This document shows, piece after piece, positions 49,801 through 64,000 of a stretch of 64,000 bases of DNA. The notes under the pieces are model-generated. The model was not told the origin of the DNA. It did not search any database and saw only the letters and a list, made by a program, of their open reading frames with translations. The first letter of the stretch is position 1. Every line of letters starts with the position of its first letter. The position numbers and the translations under genes are program-made. Origin of the DNA: Grifola frondosa (lineage: Eukaryota > Basidiomycota > Agaricomycetes > Polyporales > Grifolaceae). The DNA is taken from positions 248,001-312,000 of the forward strand of contig LUGG01000032.1 of NCBI GenBank assembly GCA_001683735.1, read 5' to 3'.

Positions 49801-51029
49801 TCCCTTTAGCTTCAATGTTACTTGATGCCGGTAAGCTTGTCGGCACTGGAGCTTCTTACCTTCCGCTAAGTTTGTGTGCAATTGCAGGCTGGCACGTCCC
49901 GAATTTACGGCAGTCTTCACCAAAAATGACGCGGTCATGTCCATCTCATTGATGTACGAGAAACCAGAAACTGGTATGTGATACATCTTCATCCAGCATC
50001 GTTAAGGCCGTCGTCATGACAGACCTCATGCTGCGCAAGGCGCGCAATGCCCGCACTGACCACCTGACCGACTGGAGATTCTTCTTTCAAATCGACTTGG
50101 TTTGTTCCAATTTTGTTATTTCAGCAGTAATATTGTGCTCAATTCCTTTATACCCATCAGTTTATCAGTCTCACGATGTAGCCATGCGCGATGAGCATGT
50201 GGTTTCTTTACATGGACCAGCATGGCCTCGGCTTTTATGACGTGATCCTCGTCTACGACAAATGGACCGTCGGCTGGAAAGGCTTCAGTATCGAACGGCT
50301 CACGCACCTTGTGTCGGTCGGCCAATCTGTCTAGTATTCCCCTCTCTGCACAAATTTGCACATTCTCATAAGCACATTTTTTCTAGCTACGTCACGATGG
50401 CGTTCATGCAGTGCGGAGGCCTGCTTGCGGTACGGACCCGCCGCGTATCTATTCTGCGGTCGAACCCGCTCTGGGGGCCCCGCCGGAACCTGGTTGTGGC
50501 GGTCGGGATGTGCATGACGGCGCTGTGGTGAACTTGTTTGGACCTGCGCTACAGGGTGTATTCGGCACGACGCCTATCCCGAGTATGTTCCGGGGGATCC
50601 CGTTCGCATTCGTGCTTGCGATCTTGGTTATTGACGAGACGAGAAAGGCGGTCGTGAGGATGGATCCGACGGTGCGTCGTTTTTTGTCTTCTCTACAAGC
50701 CAGGCTGGCATGTCCTTCTGCAGTCATTCGTCGCCAAGATGGCGTGGTAACACTGGTAGGACGAAGTCATATCACGAGCTTGAAGGGCGGATCCGTCTGC
50801 ATGTATTTGTGATCTTTGCTTTGTCTGTGATGTTACTGTCAACATCAGTTTTGTTCCGTGCTAAGTGCGCTGACGTTGACAAGAAACCTTATACATCTGC
50901 ATACAATTGAAACCGACAAGATAAAGTCCGGCGCTCGCATAATTTCCCCGTCTTCATTTTTCTCCATAGGTTCTCACAGTCCTCCTGGTCATACCGCTTG
51001 TGTATCACAGCCCTTTCTTCCAAAATATC

Positions 51030-53210
51030 CTACGGTTGCTGCTTATCTGGAACGAGGCGGCTAGGAGGATACCTGCTAGCGGGCTGCCAGAAGGAGCATC
51101 CATTTGCGCTCCACCACGACTTCACTAACTTCACTATCTCGTTGTTCCGTGTGGACCGCTCTTCTGGCAGCTCCCGAGGCCTGAGGAAGTGGGCCCAGTG
51201 CTCCTGATCTTCCGGCTTGATGGCGGCATACACCTCCGAGGAACAACCAATAAGATCGAATGCATAGCAGGATGGCACGGTGTGCTGGAGGTCGCGGCGA
51301 TATTTTTCCGTTTATATGTACGAGGCGGCTGATTCTTGTCCGACATTTCCACTGACGGCGGGACCTCATAGGAGACTGCACGCCCAGTTGTGCGACGACC
51401 CAATGTACGGTCGAGGTTGCTCGTCATCACGGGCAGAAGACAAGGAGAACCCGAGTGCTCCTGCGTCTACGCGGGCACGCGCCGGCGCGTCCTGATCCAC
51501 GACTTGAACAAAGAGGGCAGACATGACATAGCGGTGCAGCTCGGCGTCCCACAGGAGGATGGGTATAAGGATGTCAAGTGGGGATACGAGCACTGCAGCG
51601 CCATCCCGTGGGCCATGGCCACCCACGCGACGCCGTCCGTGAGGACGCTGCTGTCATGGTCATGCGCCTCAGCAAAGTGTGTGAAATGCATATGCGCGTC
51701 CTTGAACGCAGCCGCGAGCGTGTGCCCATCCGGGACATTGTCTGGCCTCGACACAAGGATGAGTGCGGCATTTTGCGCACTGACGAGGGCTTTCAGTAAG
51801 ATATCGAGAGGGATCCACACGATATGGTCCACGTCTGTGTGAGAGTGCATCAGCTTGATCGCGCTGTCGTGCGCGAAGGTGAGAAACGTGCGCCGCGCCA
51901 GTGTGCCGACGCGTCCCTTGTCGAGATGACTTGCATCGAGCTGGGACACGCAGCCAGTCGCGGTCCGTATTCTCATTCTCCGTGCCATTCATGATGCGGC
52001 AGGCGTCCTCAGCGAGGAGCGGCTCCGAGGGCGCCCCAGAGCGGATGTAATCGCGGAGGCCGGGGACCCCGTGCGTGAGTCGCATGTGCCCTTCTACGAG
52101 CTGGCACTCCAGGCATGCCGCGGGCGCCACGCTGGGGTCAATGTCGAACAGAATGCGGATTCCGAGCGCGGCGAGGCCACCTTGAGCGGACATCTCGTCG
52201 TGAGACCAGCCGGAGATCTGTGCGGTGGCAAAGCGCACGATGTTGCCTTGTATTTCCGGGGCGCCTGCTTCGTATCAGGTCCAAAAACAGGGCGCTCCCA
52301 TTGGCCGGCCGAATCGCGCCATGAACTCTGGCTTGCAGACTTGGTCGAGGGTTAGCTCGCCCTCGCAGAGAATAGGCCTCTTCGGGCCCTCGTCCTTTGT
52401 TGCTTCCGACTAGATGTCGAATGGAAGCTCGACGATGGGGCTTGACATAATCTTTGCTCGTGTCTCGTACTCGCGAAGAGGATGAAAGGTGTGCGACGGG
52501 CAGGTATCGGGAGATACTGGGATGGGTGGATAAGAATAGGTTGAAGACGTTGTAGTCGTGGCAGACTTCGCCCAAGTAGCGTGCCAGCATTTCGCAAAGC
52601 ATATTAACGCCTGTGACGTTGGTCCAGCGATTAAGTGTACGCGCCTCGTCAAAATAAAGGAGCATTCTTACAGGGCCGTGACCTCCATAGGTGGCAAGTT
52701 TGGGCTCAGAGACGCCAGATTTCTCATAGACTACAAATAGAAGATCGCCACACGCTTTGCGAGCTAGCAATACAGTATTCAAGAAGCAGCAGGGGAGTGC
52801 GAGACCTTGATTCTGCACTATACCTCTCTGCCAAGCATTCTGTATACTTGAGGGATAGCTTTCCAGAGTCTGTAAATTATTTCAGTCAGAGTACCAAGAA
52901 GTAACGTCGAAAGGTGCAAGTACCTCAATTCTGATGGACTGGTTATACAAGCCTTCGCGGTTCTTATTACGCGGTAACCACGCTTTCCAATGCGCGGCGA
53001 ACTTCTCGATTAGCTCTTCGTTTGCCATGGTCTGCACCACCTCATGGGTGGTATGGAACAAGTTTTCCAAGAGGCAGATGAATCAGATGCGCTGGTCGGG
53101 GGGAGGGAGGAGACGGACGCGGTTGCGAAGAGAGATGCATTGGGCGCGAACTCTGGAAAGTAGACGTAGTAAGAGAGGCGCTTAGTGCGGGATTCGACGT
53201 GGCAGCCTAA
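51030..53210 (-). pseudogene. Decayed member of a multicopy Agaricomycete family of unknown function
   Basis: On the minus strand pieces follow in the order VRAQCISLRNRVRLLPPPDQ (53160), MANEELIEKFAAHWKAWLPR and NKNREGLYNQSIRIE (52920) before a GTACTT donor, ACGDLLFVVYE (52740), VRMLLYFDEARTLNRW (52660), MLARYLGEVCHDYNVFNLFL, LAALGIRILFDIDPSVAPAA (52150), LMHSHTDVDHIVWIPLDILL (51830) and IKPEDQEHWAHFLRP near the end (51190). From memory these phrases recur together in long mushroom proteins that lack a known function. Frames change at least six times and there are stops, so the copy is dead. The LLYFDEA phrase resembles a Walker-B-like strand, but no Walker A is visible here. Confidence 0.5.
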
Positions 53211-53465
53211 CTCTTACTGGCATCTATGCAGACAATTCGCGACCAATCGTGCACCACTTCGTGCTCATCTGTTCTCCACTGGGAAAACGCACGATGACAT
53301 ATGTCCAGCTTGTCGAAGTGCTCCCGAAACCATTCGGCATTACCTCAGTGCCCGAAGTACTTGCCATTTAGAGCCATCTCTACGGTGAGCTAGGGTATAT
53401 CCCGAATGCCCTTCCGGCTATTTTCTCTCGTAGAGGTGCAATCAATGCAGTGTTTCGGTACATCC
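53185..53465 (+). mobile_element. C-terminal tail of a LINE reverse transcriptase
   Basis: The plus strand reads CRQFATNRAPLRAHLFSTGK, then a zinc-knuckle-like CPACRSAPETIRHYL. After a frame change near 53385, ELGYIPNALPAIFSRRGAIN and FRYIHTSGHFTD follow. This is the typical end of non-LTR retrotransposon proteins in fungi: C-x2-C ... H-x4-C behind the reverse transcriptase and RNase H regions. Only the last 95 or so residues remain, as expected for 5'-truncated LINE copies. It overlaps the start of the decayed family member on the other strand. Confidence 0.6.
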
Positions 53466-54389
53466 ATACTTCTGGTCATTTCACAGACATCCTCCTATAC
53501 GCGTTTTTTGTGTATCAAAGTCCTAAGACTCTACAGCCATTACGGCCGTTATCGCGGTAATTTGAGAGCAAGTATTATAATTTTCGGTGCTGTTAACTCT
53601 TCACTGACTCTTGAGTTTCAGTTCAGCGGTTCATTCTCCTCCATTTTAAGCTTCACGTTAGACCAATGATTCCGTGAGCAATGGGCATGTTCTTGTCTGT
53701 CATCCTATACTCCGATTCTGTAATTCCGGATTGAACAGATTTTTCAAGGAATGTTCATTCGTCACGCTGATATATTCAGGAATATGCTGCGTCGGCGTCG
53801 CTGAGTTCGCATTGTCTTAACAGAGGCAGATGCGCGCGTCTTAATCGAAATGTTGTGAGTTTCTCAATTTCGTCGATCGCTTCAACCGCGCTGATACAGC
53901 CGCAAATGAATAACAGCCGAACCCATCTCAATCAGCGTCATCCTTGGTAAGCATACTTTTGCTCGCCATTATCAATCAAGAAGTTTCTTGTACAAGACAC
54001 CAGCATGGCCTAGGGTTGTGCGTTTTAGAATTTAACAGAATCACTTGCCATTTTCTTCTACGAAGTATGCTACTTTTTCATCAGCGGTCCTGGAAGCTGG
54101 CGGCAAATATGCAACACTATCTGTCCACGGATACATCTGGGCATAAATGACTCCTCCGTCCTAGCATTTGCCTATCATGGTGCATATTTTCAACGCTCTC
54201 GCGCCTAACATGCCCTCCCAGGTTGTGGTTGCTGGGACAGGCTGTTGACCCTCAGCCTAATGGCAGGCCCATTCCTCAACTATTCCAACCATTGGCGATT
54301 TGCGGACTCAAGTTTCCAACCGCATCTTCGTGCGTATATTCTATCTGTGTTATGCTTGGACTTGCACTTTGTCCGTGCAGCTCTCTCTC
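53466..54389. other. Stretch without a supported gene
   Basis: No domain is recognisable. The region links the LINE tail with the old-yellow-enzyme fragment, and earlier exons of the latter were looked for but not found. Confidence 0.3.
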
Positions 54390-57935
<3,546 letters not shown>

Positions 57936-60900
57936 ATGAATACCCTCTCTCGCGAAAGGAATTCGAGAAGCACTGCTACTTCTGGTGCGAGTCCTGGGAC
58001 GATCAAGCGATGGAAACGGCAAGACAGATTGCGAGCCTTGCTCGAATCTCTCGAAACTGAAACTGATGTCGACACGTTGGGGAGGACTGTATCCATTTTG
58101 ACACTACAGGAGGAACGTGCAGATACTAGGATACACATCAATTTACCATCCACCAACATCGGCCAAACTGCAGCTAGCAGTGTCGAGGCCGAACAGCGGA
58201 GAAATGAAGGGAGGGACTTTGACCTAGGCTCCACCATGTCAGAACATGCTATACACCTACTGGAAGATCTGCGGTATCTTCGACTCGATTATCAGACCCG
58301 AATTCTCTCGTGCTCCATAGATCCCCATAAACTTATCTTTATCCACGATCCAGTAGTATCGGGAGCCCCTTACGAACCGCCGCCGGACTTGTCATCACAA
58401 CCAAACGTCGGGCCTTATGCCTTGCACCCTTCCAACTCCAGGAATCGGAACTTTTTGGAGCATGAGAACTGGCTCTTTTCTACCCGTGCAGCCTTGCAAG
58501 CTATAGAACCTTGCGGAAATGGCAACATCGACACTACTCGAAATTCGCTTTTAATTCTAATAGAAGGAGAGATGCATCGTCTTATTGATCTCAAAGGCTT
58601 AGAGTGGGAGAGGCAGAAGGTTCACAGTTTTCATTCATTCGAAAATCTACATCATGTAAACACCGGTGCGTGAGCAATTCGTATGTCCGGATCTATCTAA
58701 TAATCATTTCTTAACAAGAGCCATACTTTGAGGCCCAACCACAGCTATGGGCTCCAAAAGACGCCATAATTCAAGCCTCATACATTCTTGTCCTACTATT
58801 ACACCTCGTGTACGGTCTCCCTAGGCGGGCCAGTCGGCTGTTATTGGTCGGATTACGATGTATCATCCAATTAACTCTGAAATGGGCTCACGGAGACTTA
58901 CTTCCACCCGATCGACACCTGCTCAGTCGGATGTGCCGAGATCCTCAGACGTTGATTACTGCATTCAATCTCGAGCCATCTGTGAAGTCATATATCTGCT
59001 GCCCAGAATGTTATGCACTTTACGACGACCATTCATCCACTCCCACCAACTGTACTTATCTTGCCACTCCAACAAGTGTTCCATGCAATGCAAAACTATG
59101 GCGAAACCGGAACCTCCTTTCGACTGCCTCCCGCTCTCCCGTCCGCAAGTATCTGCACCAGTCTCTGAAACAATGGGTCGGGCGATTGCTGTCCCGCCCT
59201 GATATCTCAGATTACTTGGATAAGCCACTCGAGGACGTTTGTGGATCCATGAAGGATATTTTCGATGGGGAAGTGCTTCGCTCTTTTTTAGGTCCAGATG
59301 GAAAACATTTCCTCTCCGCACCTCCACAAGAGTTGAGGCTCATATTTAGTCTCAACGTAGACGGTTTCAATCCGTTTCAAATGAAGGAGGGCAAACAGAA
59401 CGGGACAAGCACTGCCATGTACATGGTATGTTTGAACCTCCCTCCTCATTTGCGCTATCTTCCCGAGAATGTCTATCTCGTTGGCGTCATTCCTGGACCC
59501 GGAAAGCCATCCATCGATCAAATTAATCATTTCCTCGCTTTATTGGTGGATGAGTTAGTCGTGTTCTGGGACCCTGGAGTGGAGTACTCACGCTCACACA
59601 AGTTCAGATCGGGTTGTCGGGTTCACATTGCTTTGATCCCACTGGTGTCTGATGTGCCTGCTGCACGTCAGGTTGCCGGACTAGGGTCCCACAACCACAC
59701 CTATTTCTGCAGCTATTGTCGTTTGAAGAGTGAAGACATCGAGAATCTGGAACCTCGTACATGGCCTTTACGAGATCTTGCATCCCACCGAAGGAATGCA
59801 GAGGAATGGAGAGCAGCCCAAAGCATTCTCGAGAGGGAAGCCGCTTTCGAGCGAAGTGGCGGTGTCAGATACTCGGAGCTTCTCAGGTTATCGTACTGGG
59901 ATCCTATTCGATATGTCGTCATCGACTCCATGCATGATCTCTACCTTGGCATTCTCAAGAATCATATTCGAGAGGTTTGGGGAATCAATGTAGATATGGA
60001 CGACGACAGCGCCGCGGAGCATACAAGGAAGCCTTCACCTCCTCGACCTGATGCAAAGCAAATGGCCCAAGCTGTTCATTGTTTATATTATGGTTCGGAC
60101 AGTATGCTCAAAGCATGCGGAAGACCCGCTCTGTGGCATCTATGTGCTGATCGTGATCTGCGACGTGCGGGACAATCAAAATGTTAATGAAACATCTTAC
60201 GAAATGGGTAAGCATGTCAATCCTGGAAATCCTCCGGATAGGGCTGCAGTATTCATACTTGCTCCAAACGCAGCGCGTTCAAGAAGGACTGCCAATGCGG
60301 CAGGCACCGCAAAATCCCAACAGTTCTTCTATGCCTGAGGCCCGCGTCATACAATCTGTGCCTTCTGTGGCTGAACAGGCAGTGCCGGACAGCCAGTCCC
60401 GACAAGCTCCTACAAAAGAAGAGCTTGAAGCGGCTGAAAGGAGCTTGATGAGGGCTAAACACACGAAGACACTTCAAAACAAAAGGAAGGACATACTGGT
60501 GGCGATGTGCGAACATCGTGGACTGCGTATAGACGGTGTCAAGGCAGACCTTGCGCAACGTCTGTTTGAGTCGGTGAGATATCTGCAGTGCCTGTATACT
60601 TTTCTCTGAATATTTTTATAGCGAGAATTACCTGTTTCCCCGATAAGTCTTGTGATTGACCAGGTTAGCCGCATAGTCTGATATGAGAATGTCGTTTCTA
60701 AACTCCTTTAGACTGCAGCCTCGTCATCGTTCCCAGAACCTGTACAGAGCAAGGCCAAACCAACAGCCCACATCAAGAGCGCCATTGGCCGCCAGACTAT
60801 GGAGGAATTTCTCAAAGATCGGTCTCGGATGGAACTTCCAAGCTGGGTCACTGCTGCGCCTATGGGATTCGGCACGACCCGATATGGAAAGCTCAGTGCA

Positions 60901-62086
60901 GACCAGTGGAAAACGGTGGGCACCATCAATCTCCCCGTGACCTTAATTAGGACATGGGGCTCGGAAAAAGGCCGGCGTCTTGATATGTTGCAAAATTTCA
61001 TGGAAGCAGTCGAGGCGATTGAGGTGATAGGGCTGAGAGAAATCAATGCCAGTCACATTCAAATCGCAGAGCAATCCATGCAAAGATATCTAAAGTCACT
61101 AATCGTGCTTTACAAGGACGCGAAGATCCTGCCAAACCACCACTTCGCACTACACCTCCCGGAATTCTTGAGGTTATTCGGACCTGTCCACTCCTGGAGA
61201 ACATTTGCTTTCGAGAGGTTCAATCATTTACTGCAGTCAACAAACACAAACAAGAATTTCGGTGAGCATCTTACGCCGTAGATACTATGCTTAAAAATGA
61301 CAGGATGCATGTTTAGGAGAACTTGAAATGACTTACATGCGATCTAGCTGTCGTGCGGCCAATCTGCGACCATTGCTTCGACATCCTACGGTTCGGGAAG
61401 CCTTGGATGGGGCCATTTCTATCCATCAGGAATTATCCAACGAAGTTAATCATGGAACGCGGCTTGACGACATATTACGTGCCAGTGGGATGGTGGATAA
61501 GGAGAGTAAAGACGATGTCGGTACCGGAAAAAAGGAGCTGTCTCTGGATGACAGTACCTTCAACGCTTTGCTCCAGAGAGTGAACTCTGAGATGGGTACC
61601 AGCATTTATATAGATGAACGCTGCAAAGTCAAAGCATCCGGTGTGTTCTTCTTGTCTCGAAGAGCCATTTATCACACCTGTGTCGTGATTTCAGGAGTTC
61701 AGTACAAGGCGCAAGATATGGCACCACAGGACAGCAACATCATCTTCTGCCTCCCGACTTTCGACGCCAACTCTGCTGGTCGTATCAAGCTAATTTTCCT
61801 TCATACAAGACCAACGTCGGACGGTTCCAGGGTTGCGGAAATATTCATCGCCGTGCAGCGGTTGGTGGAGCTCTCGGAAAATGATGCCGCTTTGGATAAC
61901 TTCCGCACATTCAAACATGCAGGAGGTCGCCTTTGTTATGGCCGTTATCATGAAGACATTCGCATCATTCGGCCCACTGATATAATTTGTCATTTTGCGA
62001 AAACACCCATGGATGACCTGAAGTTTAGCGAGAAGGTTGTTCATGTACGTCCTCTGGATCGTGTAGGCATACTTTTCTCCATCTGA
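57936..62086 (+). pseudogene. Plavaka/CACTA (CMC superfamily) transposase, one frameshift
   Basis: Exons at 57936-58665, 58719-60207, up to 60573, 60622-60663, 60712-61261 and 61317-62086 form an almost complete transposase of more than 1,100 residues. The core has SLNVDGFNPF (first catalytic-type Asp), MVCLNLPPHLRYLPENVYLV, GVIPGPGKPSIDQINHFLAL, LVSDVPAARQVAGLGSHNHT, the CxxC of YFCSYCRLK and IDSMHDLYLGILKNH, the usual order in Tnp2/Plavaka-type enzymes of mushrooms. A SAP-like DNA-binding segment (KRKDILVAMCEHRGLRIDGV) and the C-terminal GPVHSWRTFAFERFNHLLQS follow. One base is missing near 60167-60175 (GGACAATC where GGAACAATC would keep LRRAGTIK in frame). Otherwise the copy is open, so it looks young. 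It moves DNA by cut-and-paste; terminal repeats were not identified. Confidence 0.8.
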
Positions 62087-62353
62087 ATTGTAGAGAGGCA
62101 TTCTGATAATGTTATTTCTCATAGTTGATGCGAACACTCAATCTTTCGAGGTCTGAAGATTCTAGAGTCGAATAGTCGGGCGCAAGCTCTCTTGCATCAT
62201 TTGTTTGAACTTCTGGTTACTAGATTTTTATACGTGAAGGCGGCGATACTCAGTTCTGCGTTGTCTTATCTGTATCCCGATTAATGATATCACGTGAAGG
62301 CATTTTGTTCAACTTCCTCCTCCACACCCTGATGCTTCATCCCGTCTTTCAAG

Positions 62354-64000
62354 ATGGATAGAACAATATTCCACTCAACTGCTTATGTGCAGACTTTGAC
62401 TCTGACTGCAGGTCATTGTGATACCGTAAACTGTGTCTCGTTTTCTCCGGACAGCAACTATCTGGCAAGCGGCGGCGATGACAATGCTTTGATAATCTGG
62501 GACGTGGTGGACGGTACTCTTCTGTACAGGTTGCTATTCAAAAGTTCGGTGGATTGTATTCTTTGGCATCCTGGAAGGCCAGGAACCATCTTAGTAGGAT
62601 GTCGGGGTGGCACTCTAGTTCAATTACATGGCTTTTCATTAGTGGGTTTTTGTGTTTGCTTCCGCATCTCACTTGATCAAGGATTTCCGCAGATGAACAA
62701 CAAGATCCATGAAGTATACTTAGGAGTTCGCAGTGCTATCCGTTGCCTCGATTATGATCTCACTACCAAGTGTCTGGCCGTCGGCACGGGGCAAGAGGTT
62801 CATATAACCTATGAGCATGATTCAAGTACGTTATGTGCTTCCGTTAGAACAGCGAATAGCTCAGTCCTCCTAGATGCCTATTCGGGTGATATCAAAATAC
62901 CCGCACCACCTCCTACATCGGGCATTGATCAAAGATTGTGCGCGGTCGCAATACAATTTCACAAGAACGGGAAAAATCTCCTTGTTTCCTATCTGGCACA
63001 TGGGATCGTGTAATCAGTTGTGTCTTTTCTTGGGCAGCCACATTGCTAACTCTAGCATATCAGTTGTTGGGAAATCAGTACCCGCGCACAGTTATGGACG
63101 ATTACTCCACCCTGTGATACTCCGAATATGTGCGTCGATAAATCAGGTTGAGACTTGCTGATTGCATTTACAGCCTATGCGATCTTGAATATCATCCAGA
63201 GGGTCCTCTGCGTTAAGCCCTGATGGGCATAGTATCATCGTCTACAATCTAGCAGACAGCTTACAGTTGTATTCCGTTGGATCATTCAAGAACCAAGAGC
63301 CGAAACGTAGCTATGAGTTTGACGCAGTCCCTCGCACGAAACGCAAATTGCAAGTCGCATACCTTCATAAAGGGAATGCTGTGGTGTGTGGAACAACCAC
63401 AGGAAACGTATGCATATGGGAAACAGCAAGTGGAGAGTACTTCCAACTGCTTGCCCATAACGGTACGCCGATATTTTTCATGGATATCGTATTCTTATCA
63501 AAACTATAGAAGACATTGTGCAAGCTATTGATGTAAGGATCAATGTCATGTCGTACTAGTTTTGTTTTATTGATATATTACAGAGCTGCCAACGTGGCGA
63601 CACAAGCTATATTGCAACTGCATCGGCTGAGAAAGGACAAGGAACATATATCAAAATATGGCGTGCAAAGATCTGTGAGTTCGCATGCATATGCATATAA
63701 GGGAAGGCTCTATCTGATCAATGGATATAGCTCGTCCACATCGTGATGCAGGAGATACGATGGTAGAAGCATTGCATGAAATGGTAGTGAGTCGTGACAA
63801 TATTGATCATCCATTATACTAATTATGTTCAGTTTAAACCTCTACTCCAACGAAGTAATGAGATCGGTCCAGGCATGATCATTTTTGCAACTCTTGTCAT
63901 GATGATATACGGTTTCTACGCTATGAGCATCACAATTTCGTGGGAGACAGTAACTGGAGTCATGATACATTCGGTTTGTCCTTCGTTAGCTCCATATCAT
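62354..64000 (+). CDS. Second WD40-repeat protein with membrane helix, cut by the window edge
   Basis: Exons 62354-62641, 62693-62825, 62874-63009, 63064-63129, 63200-63462, 63510-63532, 63584-63674, 63731-63783 and 63833-63973 read without a break to 398 residues and continue past the end. Repeats correspond one to one with those of the gene at 25662-27317: [74 protein letters not shown]. The membrane helix is MIIFATLVMMIYGFYAMSI. Exon lengths are identical to those of the paralogue except exons 3 and 8. It starts 268 bases after the transposase stop. A membrane-anchored propeller that binds other proteins is the likely architecture; its task is unknown. Confidence 0.85.

Larger units (their letters stand above)
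44897..50750 (+). pseudogene. P-type ATPase, Na+/K+ (IIC)-like alpha subunit, interrupted and decayed
   Basis: Pieces in order cover almost the whole pump: RSRRLQDAQDAEIRTRRTLT (44920), MRQIDVHRLSPDEVFARFFT (45130), then a break of about 2.2 kb, GKNIISPPPTQYWKKPLNYV (47450), SHIMRYIRTLIAEEAAAIQD (47760), the actuator TGES split by an intron (47950), KFKLTTVQKEVWFFTKMISA (48160), GDATDTAVLRFAESLVIP, HYTEIVFARATPEQKLRIVE (49570), ASDIGVAMGSGSDVAKEVG, the C-terminal membrane part (YVTMAFMQCGGLLAVR, GIPFAFVLAILVIDETRKAV) and QSFVAKMAW with stop at 50750. The phosphorylation loop reads GSDKSGTLT instead of CSDKTGTLT after a local deletion (48452). The hinge TGDGVND has lost bases (49660). Several more frame changes occur. 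The order and motifs indicate a IIC-type cation pump of fungi; this copy is dead. Confidence 0.8.

Overview
The window looks like nuclear DNA of a basidiomycete, most likely an Agaricomycete and perhaps a wood-decay polypore. The reasons are short GT-AG introns of about 45-65 nt inside almost every gene, typical mushroom families (F-box proteins with leucine-rich tails, a Plavaka/CACTA-type transposase, WD40 proteins with a C-terminal membrane helix, a FHA-domain kinase), and no bacterial-style gene packing. No rRNA, tRNA or CRISPR array was recognised by eye. All names come from motif recognition in the sequence; no database was searched.

Layout. 1-5 kb: an apparently intact F-box gene, then an AT-rich block full of ATTGTGAT words. 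5-17.5 kb: broken genes only: a Zn-cluster-regulator-like relic, an isoprenylcysteine methyltransferase (ICMT) copy, a GH3 beta-glucosidase C-terminus with one internal segment inverted, a MYND-finger gene and a GC-rich Ser/Pro-rich gene. 18-21 kb: a multi-exon gene of unknown function containing a tandem exon-plus-intron cassette of about 161 bp. 21-25.6 kb: little of substance except an ISC1-type phospholipase C fragment. 25.7-30 kb: a well-preserved WD40/membrane-helix gene and an intact unknown gene. 30-35 kb: a VMS1 N-terminal fragment and a DNA polymerase delta (POL3) pseudogene. 35-37 kb: an intact FHA-kinase. 38-41 kb: a shorter relative of the 18-21 kb gene and an ABC-transporter relic. 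43-44.7 kb: a second F-box gene. 45-51 kb: a decayed Na+/K+-type P-type ATPase split by an inserted retroelement-like segment. 51-55 kb: a decayed multicopy family member, a LINE reverse-transcriptase tail and an old-yellow-enzyme fragment. 58-62 kb: a nearly complete Plavaka/CACTA-type transposase with one frameshift. 62.3 kb to the end: a second WD40/membrane-helix gene, running off the edge.

Overall the window reads as a graveyard. Copies of genes that are normally single and conserved (POL3, VMS1, ICMT, ISC1, GH3, ABC transporter, P-type ATPase, OYE) appear truncated, frameshifted or interrupted, yet keep their introns, so they were copied or left behind at DNA level and are not retrocopies. 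A handful of genes (two F-box genes, two WD40 genes, the FHA-kinase, the unknown 28-29 kb gene) stay open across many codons and splice sites and are the best candidates for function. The two WD40 genes are close paralogues with almost identical exon lengths, about 35 kb apart and in opposite orientation.
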